Source of the DNA: Thermoanaerobaculia bacterium
Lineage (GTDB): Bacteria; Acidobacteriota; Thermoanaerobaculia; Multivoradales; Multivoraceae
NCBI GenBank assembly: GCA_022826745.1
Contig: JAJDUI010000008.1
Coordinates: forward strand, 203,283-267,282
Direction: 5' to 3'
Length of the DNA stretch: 64,000 nucleotides
The notes under the pieces: generated by a model
Seen by the model: only the letters and a program-made list of their open reading frames with translations
Databases searched by the model: none
What the model was told of the DNA's origin: nothing
Shown: one piece after another, positions 56,280 to 64,000 of the stretch
Layout: every line of letters begins with the position of its first letter
How positions within the stretch are numbered: the first letter of the stretch is position 1
Program-made: the position numbers and the translations under genes

Positions 56280-57005
56280 ATGAACCTGCTCTTGTTGGAG
56301 GACTCGGACTTCGATCCGGCGGCCGGCCCCGGTGTGCGCGCCGTCGTTAGCGGCGAGCGCCTCCGGCATGTCCGCAAGGTGCTGCGCGTGGATGTCGGCG
56401 ACACGCTGGAAGTCGGCCGGCTTGGCGGCGGCATCGGCCGCGGCCGGATCGTCGAACTCAACCGTGATCGGGTCGTCCTGGAGCTGGGTCCGCTCGACCG
56501 GAAGCCGCCGGAGCCGTTGCCCGTGACGCTCGTCCTGGCCCTGCCGCGGCCGAAGTTCGTGGGCCGCATCCTGCAGGCCGCCGCGGCGATGGGGGTCAAG
56601 CGGATTCTGTTCGTCCAGACGGCGCGGGTGGAGAAGAGCTACTGGCGGAGTTCCACAATGCGGCCGGAGTCCCTGCGGCGTCACCTCATGCTGGGCCTGG
56701 CGCAGGCGCGGGACACGGTGCTGCCTGAGATCGAGTGTCTGAGCGGACGGCGGGCACTGATCGAGACGCTGCCGGGCCTCGTTCGAGAGCACGATCAGGT
56801 TCTGGTCGCCGATGCGGCCGGGGCCGAAGCCTGCCCGCCGGGCGTCGATGGTGCGACCGCGCTGCTGGTCGGTCCGGAGGGCGGTCTCCTCGATGGAGAA
56901 CTCGACGCGTTTGCGGCCGCCGGCGCGCGGACAGTCAGCCTGGGGCCGCGCGCTCTTCGCGTAGAACATGCTGTCGTCGCGTTGTTGGCGCGGTTGGCGG
57001 GTTGA
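56280..57005 (+). CDS. rsmE: 16S rRNA (uracil-1498-N3)-methyltransferase
   Basis: 241 aa, normal length. N-terminal PUA-like domain (to ~75), then a SPOUT methyltransferase: ALPRPKFVGRILQAAAAMGV, VEKSYWRSS, LLVGPEGGLLDGELDAFAAAG and SLGPRALRVEHA, the last two forming the trefoil-knot SAM site. It methylates U1498 in the decoding site of 16S rRNA. Divergent from the hydratase pair; convergent with pheT, with a palindromic repeat between them. Confidence 0.95.
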   Translation: MNLLLLEDSDFDPAAGPGVRAVVSGERLRHVRKVLRVDVGDTLEVGRLGGGIGRGRIVELNRDRVVLELGPLDRKPPEPLPVTLVLALPRPKFVGRILQAAAAMGVKRILFVQTARVEKSYWRSSTMRPESLRRHLMLGLAQARDTVLPEIECLSGRRALIETLPGLVREHDQVLVADAAGAEACPPGVDGATALLVGPEGGLLDGELDAFAAAGARTVSLGPRALRVEHAVVALLARLAG

Positions 57006-57020
57006 ACCGGTGGTTGCCAA

Positions 57021-57100
57021 GGCGGTGCCGGCCTTGCGGCCGGCGTGTATTTCCGGCCGCCCGTGGCGGCAGCGGGTCAGAAGACCCGCGTACCCAGTGG
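57021..57100. repeat. Intergenic palindromic repeat, copy 7 (inverted orientation)
   Basis: GCCGGCC-TTGC-GGCCGGC (57027-57044), then GCCGCCCGTGGCGGC-like arms, then GCGGGTC-AGAA-GACCCGC (57072-57089) and a CACCCAGTG-like edge. Reverse-complement order of copy 2. Lies between convergent rsmE and pheT. Confidence 0.8.
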
Positions 57101-57116
57101 TCGGTTGGGTGAACCG

Positions 57117-59663
57117 CTACTCACGGATCGTCGCGCCGACGGACCTCTCGACCTGCCCAAGGATCCGCCGGCGCAGCTTCTTCACGTCGCGGTCGCGCAG
57201 GGTGCGGTTCGGCGCGCGGAAGGTGAGGTGGTAGGCGAGACTCTTCGAGCCTTCGCCGATCGCGTCGCCGCGGAAGACGTCGAAAAGCTCCACGGCGCAC
57301 AGCAGGGGCTTGCCGGCCTTGAGCAGGGCGGCTTCGACGGCCGCGGCGGGCATCGCCTCGTCGACGATCAGCGCCAGGTCTTCCCGCACTTCGGGGTAGA
57401 CGGGCACGGGTTCGACCTGGAGGGACGCCGGAATCCGTTCGAGGATCAGGTTCAGATCGAGTTCGGCGGCGAGCACCGGACTTCCTGCCGCGGGTTCGAG
57501 GTCGAAGTTGGCGGCGACGGCCGGGTGCAGCTCGCCGAGCTGGCCGACTGGTTCGGCGTCACCGGATAGCAGGACCGTGGCTGAGCGGCCGGCGCGGAAC
57601 GGCGTTGCCGCCGAGGCTCCTTCGGGCGGCGCGAACTCGACCTGGAGGCCGAGCCGGTCGAGGACGGTCTCGACGACGCCCTTGATGTCGAAGAAGTCGA
57701 AGGAGTCGTCCGGGTTTGCGGCGGCCTGCCAGTGGCCGCTCCTGCGAGGGCCGGTGAGCACGACGGCGGCACGTTCCCGCTCTTCGGGCAGCGCATCGCC
57801 TTTCTCGACCGGAAACACGCGGCCCACCTCGAACAGGGCGAGCCGGTCCTCGAAGCGGCTGTTCGACGCCGCCGCCTCCAGCACGGACGCGAGCAGGCTG
57901 CGGCGCATGACGATGCGGTCCTGGGTCGAGGGATTGGCGAGCCGGACGTAGGGCGGCGGCTCAGCCGCCTCAAGCTGCAGCTTCGCCTCGGCCTCCGGTG
58001 TCGTCAGCCGGTAGCTGACGATCTCCTGGAGTCCCAGGTCGGCGAAGGTGTCCTTGATGCGGTCTTCGAAGACCTGCTCGCGGTTGCCGCGCTGGGGCGG
58101 CAGCACGTCGCTGAGTACGGTGGACGGGATGCGGTCGTAGCCGTAGATGCGGCAGACCTCTTCGACCAGGTCGTGCTGGCCTTCGATGTCCAGGCGGTGG
58201 TCCGGGACGGTGACGCGGAGCGGGCCCGAATCTCCGGCGGCGTCGACCCCGAACTCGAGCCGCCGCAGCAACTCCGCGGTTTCCTCCGCGCTGAGGTCGA
58301 GCCCGCTCAGTCGGCGCAGGTAGCCGAGACCGAAGTCGACGGTGACACTCGGCGCCGGTTGCGGGTAGTGATCGACGATCCCCTCCGCGATCGTGCCACC
58401 GGCATGGAGTCGCAGCAGTTCGGCGGCCCGCCGGGCGCCGAGCAGCGCCTGGCTCGGATGGACGCCGCGGCTGAAGCGGAAGCCGGCTTCGGTGTGGACC
58501 CCGAGTTGACGCTGGGTGCGCCGGATGCCCCGCCGTTCCCAAGCCGCCGCTTCGAGCAGGACGTTGCGGGTTTCCGGGCCGATCTCGCTGTCCCGGCCGC
58601 CCATCACGCCGCCGACGCTGAGCGAGCCGGCCGGGTCGGTGACCATGATCTGGTTCGCCCGCAGTTCCCGTTCCGTGCCGTCGAGCGTCGTCAGGCGTTC
58701 GTCCTCGCGCGCCAGCCGGGTGACGATCCGCACCGGCCCGTCGCCGGCGTAGCCGCTCGCCCGCTGCCGCAGCAGGTCGTAGTCGAAGGTGTGGTTCGGC
58801 TGGCCGACCTCGAGCATCACGTAGTTGCTGATGTCGACCACGTTGCTGATCGGCCGCTGGCCGGCGAGTTGCAGCCGGTGCTGCATCCAGTACGGGGACG
58901 AGCCCTGCTCGATGCCCTCGATCAGCAGGGCGACGAAGCGGGGATTGAGTTCGGGGTTCTCGGTCGTGATCTCGACCCGGCCCTCGATCGGCGGGCCGTC
59001 CATCGTCAGCGGGACGGCGGGCGGCCGGAACTCCGCGCCGGTAAGCGCCGCGACTTCGCGCGCGACGCCCATGATCGAGGCGCAGCGGGCGATGTTCGGG
59101 ATGACGTCGATGTCGAGCACGGCGTCGCCAAGCACCTCGGTCAGGGGCCGGCCGGGCTCGAGCGCCGGCAGTTCATCGGCCGGCTCGAACAGGATGATTC
59201 CCTCGTGGTCCTCGCCGAGGCCGAGTTCGGCTGCCGAGCAGAGCATCGCATCGCTGGTGATGCCGCGCAGCTTTTTCGGCTTGAGCCGCGTGATCTTCAG
59301 ATCGCGGTAGGGATTGCGGTAGCTGGCGCCCGCGAGCAGCAGCGCGCCCCAGAGGTCGTCGTCGCCCAGGTCCTGATCCAGGTACGGGAACAGGTTCGGC
59401 GCTCCGGTGATGACCTGCCGCGTCGAGTCGGCGCCGTAGTCGACCGTCGCCAGCACCAGGCGGTCGGCGTCCGGCACCGGGTCGACGCGCAGGACCCTCG
59501 CCGCCATGACCAGGTCGGCCGGCCACGACAGATCGGCGCCGTCCACGCCGAACCGGTCGATCGCCTTGACCTCCAGGCCGGCGTTGGTGAGCAGTTCGGC
59601 GAGTTCGTCGGGCGAGCCGTCCAGCTCGACGAAATCGCCGAGCCAACTGAGTGGAACGCGCAT
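57117..59663 (-). CDS. pheT: Phenylalanine-tRNA ligase beta subunit
   Basis: 848 aa from ATG 59663, whose A is one base from the pheS stop (TGATG overlap). Domains in order: N-terminal MRVPLSWLGDFV, EMAP-II-like tRNA-binding domain (~40-150, LVMAARVLRVDPVPDADRL), B3/B4 editing domain (~210-390), B5 domain (~405-490), catalytic-like core, and the C-terminal anticodon-binding FDX-ACB domain (YPEVREDLALIV to the end). Full length, with the editing region present. Confidence 0.96.
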   Translation of the reverse strand: MRVPLSWLGDFVELDGSPDELAELLTNAGLEVKAIDRFGVDGADLSWPADLVMAARVLRVDPVPDADRLVLATVDYGADSTRQVITGAPNLFPYLDQDLGDDDLWGALLLAGASYRNPYRDLKITRLKPKKLRGITSDAMLCSAAELGLGEDHEGIILFEPADELPALEPGRPLTEVLGDAVLDIDVIPNIARCASIMGVAREVAALTGAEFRPPAVPLTMDGPPIEGRVEITTENPELNPRFVALLIEGIEQGSSPYWMQHRLQLAGQRPISNVVDISNYVMLEVGQPNHTFDYDLLRQRASGYAGDGPVRIVTRLAREDERLTTLDGTERELRANQIMVTDPAGSLSVGGVMGGRDSEIGPETRNVLLEAAAWERRGIRRTQRQLGVHTEAGFRFSRGVHPSQALLGARRAAELLRLHAGGTIAEGIVDHYPQPAPSVTVDFGLGYLRRLSGLDLSAEETAELLRRLEFGVDAAGDSGPLRVTVPDHRLDIEGQHDLVEEVCRIYGYDRIPSTVLSDVLPPQRGNREQVFEDRIKDTFADLGLQEIVSYRLTTPEAEAKLQLEAAEPPPYVRLANPSTQDRIVMRRSLLASVLEAAASNSRFEDRLALFEVGRVFPVEKGDALPEERERAAVVLTGPRRSGHWQAAANPDDSFDFFDIKGVVETVLDRLGLQVEFAPPEGASAATPFRAGRSATVLLSGDAEPVGQLGELHPAVAANFDLEPAAGSPVLAAELDLNLILERIPASLQVEPVPVYPEVREDLALIVDEAMPAAAVEAALLKAGKPLLCAVELFDVFRGDAIGEGSKSLAYHLTFRAPNRTLRDRDVKKLRRRILGQVERSVGATIRE

Positions 59664-60700
59664 CAGACGAACCGCTGGAACTGGCGCAGGAAACGCAGGT
59701 CGTTCGACCAGAAGTACCTGATGTCGCGGATGCCGTGCCGCAGCATGGCGATCCGCTCGGGCCCCATGCCGAAGGCGAAGCCGCTCCACTCGTCCGGGTC
59801 GTAGCCGCCGTTCCTGAGCACGGTGGGGTGGACCATGCCGCAGCCGAGAATCTCGAGCCAGCCGGTCTCCTTGCACAACTGGCAGCCCTTGCCGTCGCAA
59901 AGGAAGCAGGCGATGTCCATCTCCGCGCTCGGCTCGGTGAACGGGAAGTAGCTGGCCCGGAAGCGGGCGCCGCGGCCCTCGCCGAACAGGCGGCGGGCGA
60001 ACTCTGTCAGAGTGCCCTTGAGATCGGCGAAGGTGATCGCCGGACCGACTGCCAGCCCCTCGATCTGGTGGAACTGGATCTCGCTGCGGGAGGTGATCTG
60101 CTCGTTGCGGTAGCACATCCCCGGCAGGATGACGCGCACCGGCGCCGGATGCTGCTCCTGCATCGCGAGGATCTGGCCGCCGCTGGTGTGAGTCCGCAGC
60201 ACGACGCTTGGGTCCGTCGTGTAGAAGGTGTCCTGCATGTCGCGCGCGGGATGGTCCGGCGGCATGTTCAGGTCGCCGAAGTTCAACTCGTCCGTCACCA
60301 CGTCGGGGCTACGGTAGGTCTGGAAGCTCATGTCGCCGAAGATGCGTTCGATCCGGCGCATGACGAGCGTCGACGGGTGCAGGCCGCCGAGAACCGGGCG
60401 GCGGCCGGGCAGCGTGACGTCGAGACTCTCGGCGTCGGCCTCCGCGTCGTGCGCCGCTCGCGTCAGAGCCTCCTGACGCGCTTCGAAGGCGGCCTGCAGG
60501 GAGATCTTGATCTCGTTGATCCGCTTGCCGAACGCGGGCCGGTCGGCCGGTTCGATCTCGCCCATCCGGCGGGTCAGAAGCTGCACCTCGCCCTTGCGGC
60601 CGATCGTCGCCCGGCGCCACTCCTCGAGTTGCTCCAGATCGGCCGCCTGTTCCAGAGCCGCGGAGACCCGCGCTTCGATGTCGTCGAGCTGGTCGATCAT
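59663..60700 (-). CDS. pheS: Phenylalanine-tRNA ligase alpha subunit
   Basis: 345 aa. N-terminal coiled-coil arm (~1-90, tRNA binding) followed by the class II catalytic core: motif 2 region YRNEQITSRSEIQFHQIEG and motif 3 GFAFGMGPERIAMLRHGI. Between them CFLCDGKGCQLC (~268-279) is a Cys4 zinc knuckle found in a subset of bacterial PheS (for example Bacteroidota and Deinococcus-Thermus relatives), not in E. coli. Charges tRNA-Phe with pheT. The usual infC-rpmI-rplT context is missing. Confidence 0.96.
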   Translation of the reverse strand: MIDQLDDIEARVSAALEQAADLEQLEEWRRATIGRKGEVQLLTRRMGEIEPADRPAFGKRINEIKISLQAAFEARQEALTRAAHDAEADAESLDVTLPGRRPVLGGLHPSTLVMRRIERIFGDMSFQTYRSPDVVTDELNFGDLNMPPDHPARDMQDTFYTTDPSVVLRTHTSGGQILAMQEQHPAPVRVILPGMCYRNEQITSRSEIQFHQIEGLAVGPAITFADLKGTLTEFARRLFGEGRGARFRASYFPFTEPSAEMDIACFLCDGKGCQLCKETGWLEILGCGMVHPTVLRNGGYDPDEWSGFAFGMGPERIAMLRHGIRDIRYFWSNDLRFLRQFQRFV

Positions 60701-60801
60701 GGCGGGGTCAGGCGAGTCGTGCAGGAACGGCCGGTCGGCCCGTCGCGGCGCCCGACTCTACAAGCCCGCACGGGGAAGCGGCGGAACGCGCGTCTTTCCG
60801 G

Positions 60802-61521
60802 TCACATGGCGCGGGCGACCAACAAGATCTCCAGGACCGCGCCGACGAGTAGCAACAGGGGGAGGATCGCAGTGAGCAGGGCCGCTCTCGATGCCTTCAC
60901 CCCCTGGAGGGTGTGAAGACCCACCGCGAACAGCCCTGCGCTTCCGATGATGGCGAGAATGTCGCCGGCAACCGGGATGGCGGTGAGCAGAAAGGCGCCT
61001 GCCGCGTAGCAGGCGGCGACCCATGTGCCGCGAAAGCCCTCCGGCCTTGGTGAGCGGGTGACGATCAGAAGCAGGTGCAGGAAGCCGGCGCTGATGAGCG
61101 GTCCTAGCAGGCTGAGGACGAAGACGAACGGAAGGATCAACAGGAGGACTTGCAGACCGAGAAACGGGAGGATCTGCTGAAGGAAGGGAGACCCTTCCAG
61201 GCCGGAGACGTTCACCCGCTCACCGAAGAGCTCCAGCCGGTTGACCAATTCCAGTGTCGCATCGGGCAGCGTCAGCGCCAGGACGGTAATGACCAGTCCC
61301 TCCAGAAGGACTCCCAGAGTGGCGACCAGACCGGCGAAGAGAAGCGGCCCCCACCAGCCCGCGGCGACCCGGGTGTCCTCAAAGAACTTGCGGGGGGAAG
61401 TCGCCAGCAGAGCCAGAGTAGCGACGAAGGCGGATACCCTGCCCCGGTCCTTCCGCTCCTCCCACGGATTGACGACCCCGGTGCCGTTCCGGACGCCGGT
61501 GCTATCGTCCCCGGAGTTCAC
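60802..61521 (-). CDS. YIP1-family multi-pass membrane protein
   Basis: 239 aa from GTG 61521, with AAGGTG eight to nine bases upstream; a GTG at 61530 is also possible. The frame is open to 62544 but that part is antisense to a conserved Fe-S protein gene and is rejected. After a polar N-terminus (~40 residues) come the RKFFEDTRVAAGWWGPLLFAG start typical of bacterial YIP1 proteins and about five hydrophobic helices. Function unknown. It is divergent from the Fe-S protein gene with only 27 bp between start codons, so the two promoters must overlap each other's coding sequence. Confidence 0.75.
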   Translation of the reverse strand: MNSGDDSTGVRNGTGVVNPWEERKDRGRVSAFVATLALLATSPRKFFEDTRVAAGWWGPLLFAGLVATLGVLLEGLVITVLALTLPDATLELVNRLELFGERVNVSGLEGSPFLQQILPFLGLQVLLLILPFVFVLSLLGPLISAGFLHLLLIVTRSPRPEGFRGTWVAACYAAGAFLLTAIPVAGDILAIIGSAGLFAVGLHTLQGVKASRAALLTAILPLLLLVGAVLEILLVARAM

Positions 61522-61548
61522 GAGGAGCACCTTACCGGAGCGATCCTG

Positions 61549-62412
61549 ATGGCGGACGCCCGACAGCAGCGAACGGCGGCAGTACGCGACGTCGGCGCTA
61601 GCGCCGGGGCTCTCGTCGTCGGCGTCGCCGCCGCCAGCGCCTTCAACGAGTTCGTGCCGGAAGGTCATCGTCCTGAGGACGTTCTGCCGGGCGCCCGTAG
61701 CGTCGTCGTCGCCGGCAACCAGGGCCCGACGGCCGGCGCTTGGCGGAGTCCCGATCACCGGGTGATGGAGATCACGGGCTACGACTTCCGGGAGAACGTC
61801 GCGGTCCACGTCATGTGCGACTACATCGAGCGGGAGCACGGCCACCGCGCGCTGCAGGCGCCGTCCCTGCCCACCGCCGGACACAACCCGCCGATGAGCA
61901 TGATGCTGGCCGCCGTGCTCGCGGGGCTGGGCACGCGGTCGTTGGCAGCGAACATCATTCTCCACCCGCGGTACGGGCTGCTGTACTACGCCGCCCTGGT
62001 CACGACCCTCGAGCTGGAACCGGACCACCCGCTGGAAGAGGACGTCTGCCCGTCCGAGCCGTGCATCCAGATGTACGAGAAGCTGGGCACCACGCCGTGT
62101 CTCGCCTCCTGTCCGAAGGACGAGGGCGGCTGCCTCGACGGCGTGCTCGACGAGAACGGCAGGATCAGCTACTCGTACTACGACCGCGAGCGTTGCACCT
62201 CGCGGTCGATGAACTTCGGCATCGGCTCGATCCAGAAGTCCCTGGTCCAGATCACGACCGAGGACGACCGGGAGCAGCGCAAGTCGATGATCTACTCCGA
62301 CTTCTTCAGCCAGTCGCTGTCGTCGCTCTCCTACTACAAGGAGAGCGTGGCGCAGTGCTTCGAGTGCATGCGCGTGTGTCCGGTCGGTATGCACGAAAGG
62401 CGGTTGCAGTGA
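61549..62412 (+). CDS. QueG/reductive-dehalogenase-like Fe-S protein, copy 1
   Basis: 287 aa from ATG 61549. The N-terminal part (VVGVAAASAFNE, LPGARSVVV, HPRYGLLYYAALVTT) resembles the cobalamin-binding fold of epoxyqueuosine reductase QueG and reductive dehalogenases. The Cys pattern differs from the usual CxxCxxCxxxCP ferredoxin pair: Cys167, 172, 184, 188, 195 and 216 form a spread cluster, followed by Cys270, 273 and 277 (CFECMRVCPVG). All nine Cys align with the next gene, so they are functional. No twin-Arg signal; cytoplasmic. Probably an anaerobic or low-potential redox enzyme; substrate and corrinoid use are unproven. Coupled to its paralogue (GTGA overlap). Confidence 0.78.
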   Translation: MADARQQRTAAVRDVGASAGALVVGVAAASAFNEFVPEGHRPEDVLPGARSVVVAGNQGPTAGAWRSPDHRVMEITGYDFRENVAVHVMCDYIEREHGHRALQAPSLPTAGHNPPMSMMLAAVLAGLGTRSLAANIILHPRYGLLYYAALVTTLELEPDHPLEEDVCPSEPCIQMYEKLGTTPCLASCPKDEGGCLDGVLDENGRISYSYYDRERCTSRSMNFGIGSIQKSLVQITTEDDREQRKSMIYSDFFSQSLSSLSYYKESVAQCFECMRVCPVGMHERRLQ

Positions 62413-63293
62413 CCGTCTCCGCGGCGGCGTCCGGTCCGACGGCGGACGAGGCGGCGGCCGCCCGTGGCCTGCTGGCCGCGACGATGGAGCGCGGGGGCGC
62501 GCTGGCCTGGGGCGTAGCCGATGCCGACGCCTTCGACGAGGCACCGGAAGGTTTCCGCCCCGGCGACCTGCTGCCGGGCGCGCGCCGGGTCGTGGTCGTC
62601 GGCGGCAGCCCGCCGCGGGCCGCGGACTGGGCGAGCCCGGTCCACGAGCACCTGGAGACGATGGGCACGAGCGACCGGATCAACTCCCTCGGCCTGAAGA
62701 CGGCGAAGTTCATCGAGGCGGAGTTCGGCTACTACGCCCTGTTCGTGCCGCCGGGCGTGCGTCGCGGCAACCGGCCCTTCCTGAGCGTGGCGCTGGCCGC
62801 GGAGCTGGCGGGCTGCGGATCCCGCAGCCTGGCCGGCCCGATCCTGCACCCGGAGTACGGTCTGCTGTTCTACTCGGCGATCGTCACGACCTACCCGTTC
62901 CCGGTCACGCCGCCACTGGCCGAGCCCGCCTGCCCGGCGCCCGCCTGCGTCGAGATGTGGGAGGCGGAGGGCGCCACGCCCTGCACACGGGTATGTCCGT
63001 TGGGGGACGGTGGCTGCCTGGACGGCCGGATCGAGGACGGCCGGCTGGTCGAGCGCCGGTACGACGCGGCGCGCTGCACGTCCCGCGTCTACACGCACTG
63101 GATACCGGGCTTCCAGAAGGGGCTTGAACTCGCCCTTGACCAGGACGACCCGGAGGCCCGGAAGATGGTCCTCTACTCGAGCCACTTCACGAAGACCCTG
63201 TGGTCGATGACCTACGCCGCGCAGAGCCAGGGCCAGTGCTGGGAGTGCATGCGGGTCTGTCCCGTGGGCGCCGAGTTCCGGCAGAAAGCGTAG
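62409..63293 (+). CDS. QueG/reductive-dehalogenase-like Fe-S protein, copy 2
   Basis: 294 aa from GTG 62409, overlapping the stop of copy 1. Paralogous over its whole length: LPGARRVVVV, HPEYGLLFYSAIVTT, then Cys175, 180, 192, 196, 203 and 223, and the closing CWECMRVCPVG (Cys277, 280, 284). Spacing of all nine Cys is the same as in copy 1 from Cys 3 on. Copy 2 carries an additional Cys136. Two similar subunits encoded in one transcript suggest a heterodimer. A small helix-turn-helix protein follows after 20 bp. Confidence 0.78.
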   Translation: MTVSAAASGPTADEAAAARGLLAATMERGGALAWGVADADAFDEAPEGFRPGDLLPGARRVVVVGGSPPRAADWASPVHEHLETMGTSDRINSLGLKTAKFIEAEFGYYALFVPPGVRRGNRPFLSVALAAELAGCGSRSLAGPILHPEYGLLFYSAIVTTYPFPVTPPLAEPACPAPACVEMWEAEGATPCTRVCPLGDGGCLDGRIEDGRLVERRYDAARCTSRVYTHWIPGFQKGLELALDQDDPEARKMVLYSSHFTKTLWSMTYAAQSQGQCWECMRVCPVGAEFRQKA

Positions 63294-63313
63294 GACCGAG
63301 CGAGGAACCGAAC

Positions 63314-63622
63314 ATGGCTTTCTTCTTCATCGATCCCGAGACCTACCACCGGCACAGGAAGGAAATCCTGGAGCTGTCGAACTCGATCCAGGTCGACATC
63401 CACGAGCACCTGCCGGGCGACAAGAGGCGCCGCGGGCTTTCCGACCGCGAGATCGCGGAACGTCTCGATCTCGACGAGCGAACGGTGCGCGAGATCCGGG
63501 TCGTCGCGGAGCGCGACTACTACGACATCGAGGAGTGGGACAAGGCGGTCGAGTTCAAGGACAAGGCCTGCCGCGCCTTCGCCGAAGAAGGCCTTTCCTA
63601 CGTGTTCAAGCGCCGTTCCTGA
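63314..63622 (+). CDS. Small helix-turn-helix protein downstream of the Fe-S pair
   Basis: 102 aa from ATG 63314. N-terminus MAFFFIDPETYHRHRKEILE, then a helix-turn-helix-like segment LSDREIAERLDLDERTVREIRVVAE (~42-66), then an acidic helix and a Lys/Arg C-terminus. Size and position (20 bp after the second Fe-S gene) suggest an operon member that regulates or assembles the pair. I recognise no family. Its frame is open slightly upstream to 63200 but that overlaps the Fe-S gene. Confidence 0.7.
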   Translation: MAFFFIDPETYHRHRKEILELSNSIQVDIHEHLPGDKRRRGLSDREIAERLDLDERTVREIRVVAERDYYDIEEWDKAVEFKDKACRAFAEEGLSYVFKRRS

Positions 63623-63650
63623 CCGCGGGCTGGAAGACGCTCCGGCTGTC

Positions 63651-63680
63651 GGTGCGCCGGCCCTCTGGCCGGCATCCGGC
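63651..63680. repeat. Intergenic palindromic repeat, copy 8 (short variant)
   Basis: GGTGCGCCGGCC-CTCT-GGCCGGCATCCGG. Contains one GCCGGCC-type hairpin with the GTGC edge of the family. Confidence 0.6.
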
Positions 63681-63728
63681 TCCGGTAGGGGTTCGGTCGC
63701 GGTAGAGCCGTTCGCCCGGCCGGCCTGT

Positions 63729-64000
63729 TCACGCGACTCGCGGCAGCACTTCGTCCGTGAAGAGCACGAAGGAGCTGTGGCTGAGCGGCGCCAGTAGCAG
63801 ATAGTCGAGGAACATCTCCTCTTTGAGGCGCGCGATCTCGTCCACCAGCTCGTCCGGCGTGCCGTAGACGATCACGCCGTTCATGTAGCGGTCGATCGCG
63901 GATTGCGTCGCCGAGTCGACGAAGAGGTGGTCCTGGGCCATGTCGCTGAGCTCGCGGTTGAGCTTGCTCTCGACCTTGGCCGGTCGTACGCCCTTCTTGC
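63729..64000 (-). CDS. C-terminal end of a luciferase-like (LLM class) flavin oxidoreductase (5' end off window)
   Basis: About 89 residues are visible, running off the right edge; the first start-like codon in frame (63941) is internal. The tail GVIVYGTPDELVDEIARLKEEM followed by LAPLSHSSFVLFTDEVLPRVA matches the ends of LLM class FMN/F420-dependent oxidoreductases, where the GTPDEVVD segment and final helix close the TIM barrel. Function beyond the family cannot be judged. Confidence 0.72.
   Translation of the reverse strand, partial: KKGVRPAKVESKLNRELSDMAQDHLFVDSATQSAIDRYMNGVIVYGTPDELVDEIARLKEEMFLDYLLLAPLSHSSFVLFTDEVLPRVA

Overview
The window is a GC-rich (roughly 70 percent by eye), gene-dense bacterial chromosome segment with about 49 protein genes, no rRNA or tRNA that I can recognise, and no CRISPR array. 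The gene set suggests an uncultured Acidobacteriota-like bacterium. The clues are an Oar-like TonB-dependent receptor with an N-terminal carboxypeptidase-regulatory domain, a PVC-type dehydrogenase with an SGNH partner, a DUF1080 protein, a sulfatase, many secreted S9/DUF885-type hydrolases, and a PheS with a Cys4 zinc knuckle. The phylum is an inference; a marker-gene tree would be needed to fix it.

Layout. 1-4426: a secreted multidomain dehydrogenase (propeller, helical region, blue-copper domain, start of a c-type haem domain; cut by the left edge) with an SGNH-like partner. 4501-11120: DUF885 lipoprotein peptidase, two paralogous small membrane proteins, an orphan AMIN-domain protein, an S9 peptidase and a secreted methyltransferase-fold protein. 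11129-13710: hemB followed by a sulfatase. 13761-17306: DUF4336, class III CoA-transferase, crotonase-fold protein, lone ABC ATPase. 17420-22368: secreted esterase, Ldh2-type dehydrogenase, DUF1080 protein, LarA-like protein. 22502-25441: TonB-dependent receptor with its own promoter and terminator. 25766-32812: a LysR regulator overlapping gltB, then gltD, with two matching palindromes upstream of the regulator. 32995-39785: an MrpD/NuoL-like transporter with a small membrane partner, then the giant helicase Lhr. 39801-43378: esterase, an unusual Trp/Glu-rich repeat protein, a MurA with Asp in place of the fosfomycin-target Cys, and a MaoC hydratase.

43375-46672 is the clearest accessory patch. 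It holds a PD-(D/E)XK nuclease-like gene, a lower-GC membrane protein, a DNA methyltransferase with an N-terminal winged helix and a palindromic operator inside its promoter, and a secreted tandem-repeat Cys protein. I read it as a compact, laterally acquired restriction-modification-like module.

46776-63999 is mostly housekeeping and central metabolism: DUF2007, inositol-phosphatase family, MBL hydrolase, DUF819 permease, a deoC-aldehyde dehydrogenase-half aldehyde dehydrogenase-DUF1232 operon, aroC, a two-subunit hotdog hydratase, rsmE and pheST. It ends with YIP1, two tandem QueG/reductive-dehalogenase-like Fe-S proteins with a small helix-turn-helix protein, and the end of a luciferase-like oxidoreductase.

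Two window-wide patterns stand out. First, a family of short intergenic palindromes (core GCGGGTC-TTCT-GACCCGC, with GCCGGC-type partner hairpins) sits in at least eight intergenic gaps. Second, several genes have a -10-like TANNNT hexamer 5-9 nt before the start codon and no Shine-Dalgarno sequence, pointing to frequent leaderless transcription. Many gene pairs overlap by four bases (ATGA/GTGA), indicating translational coupling.
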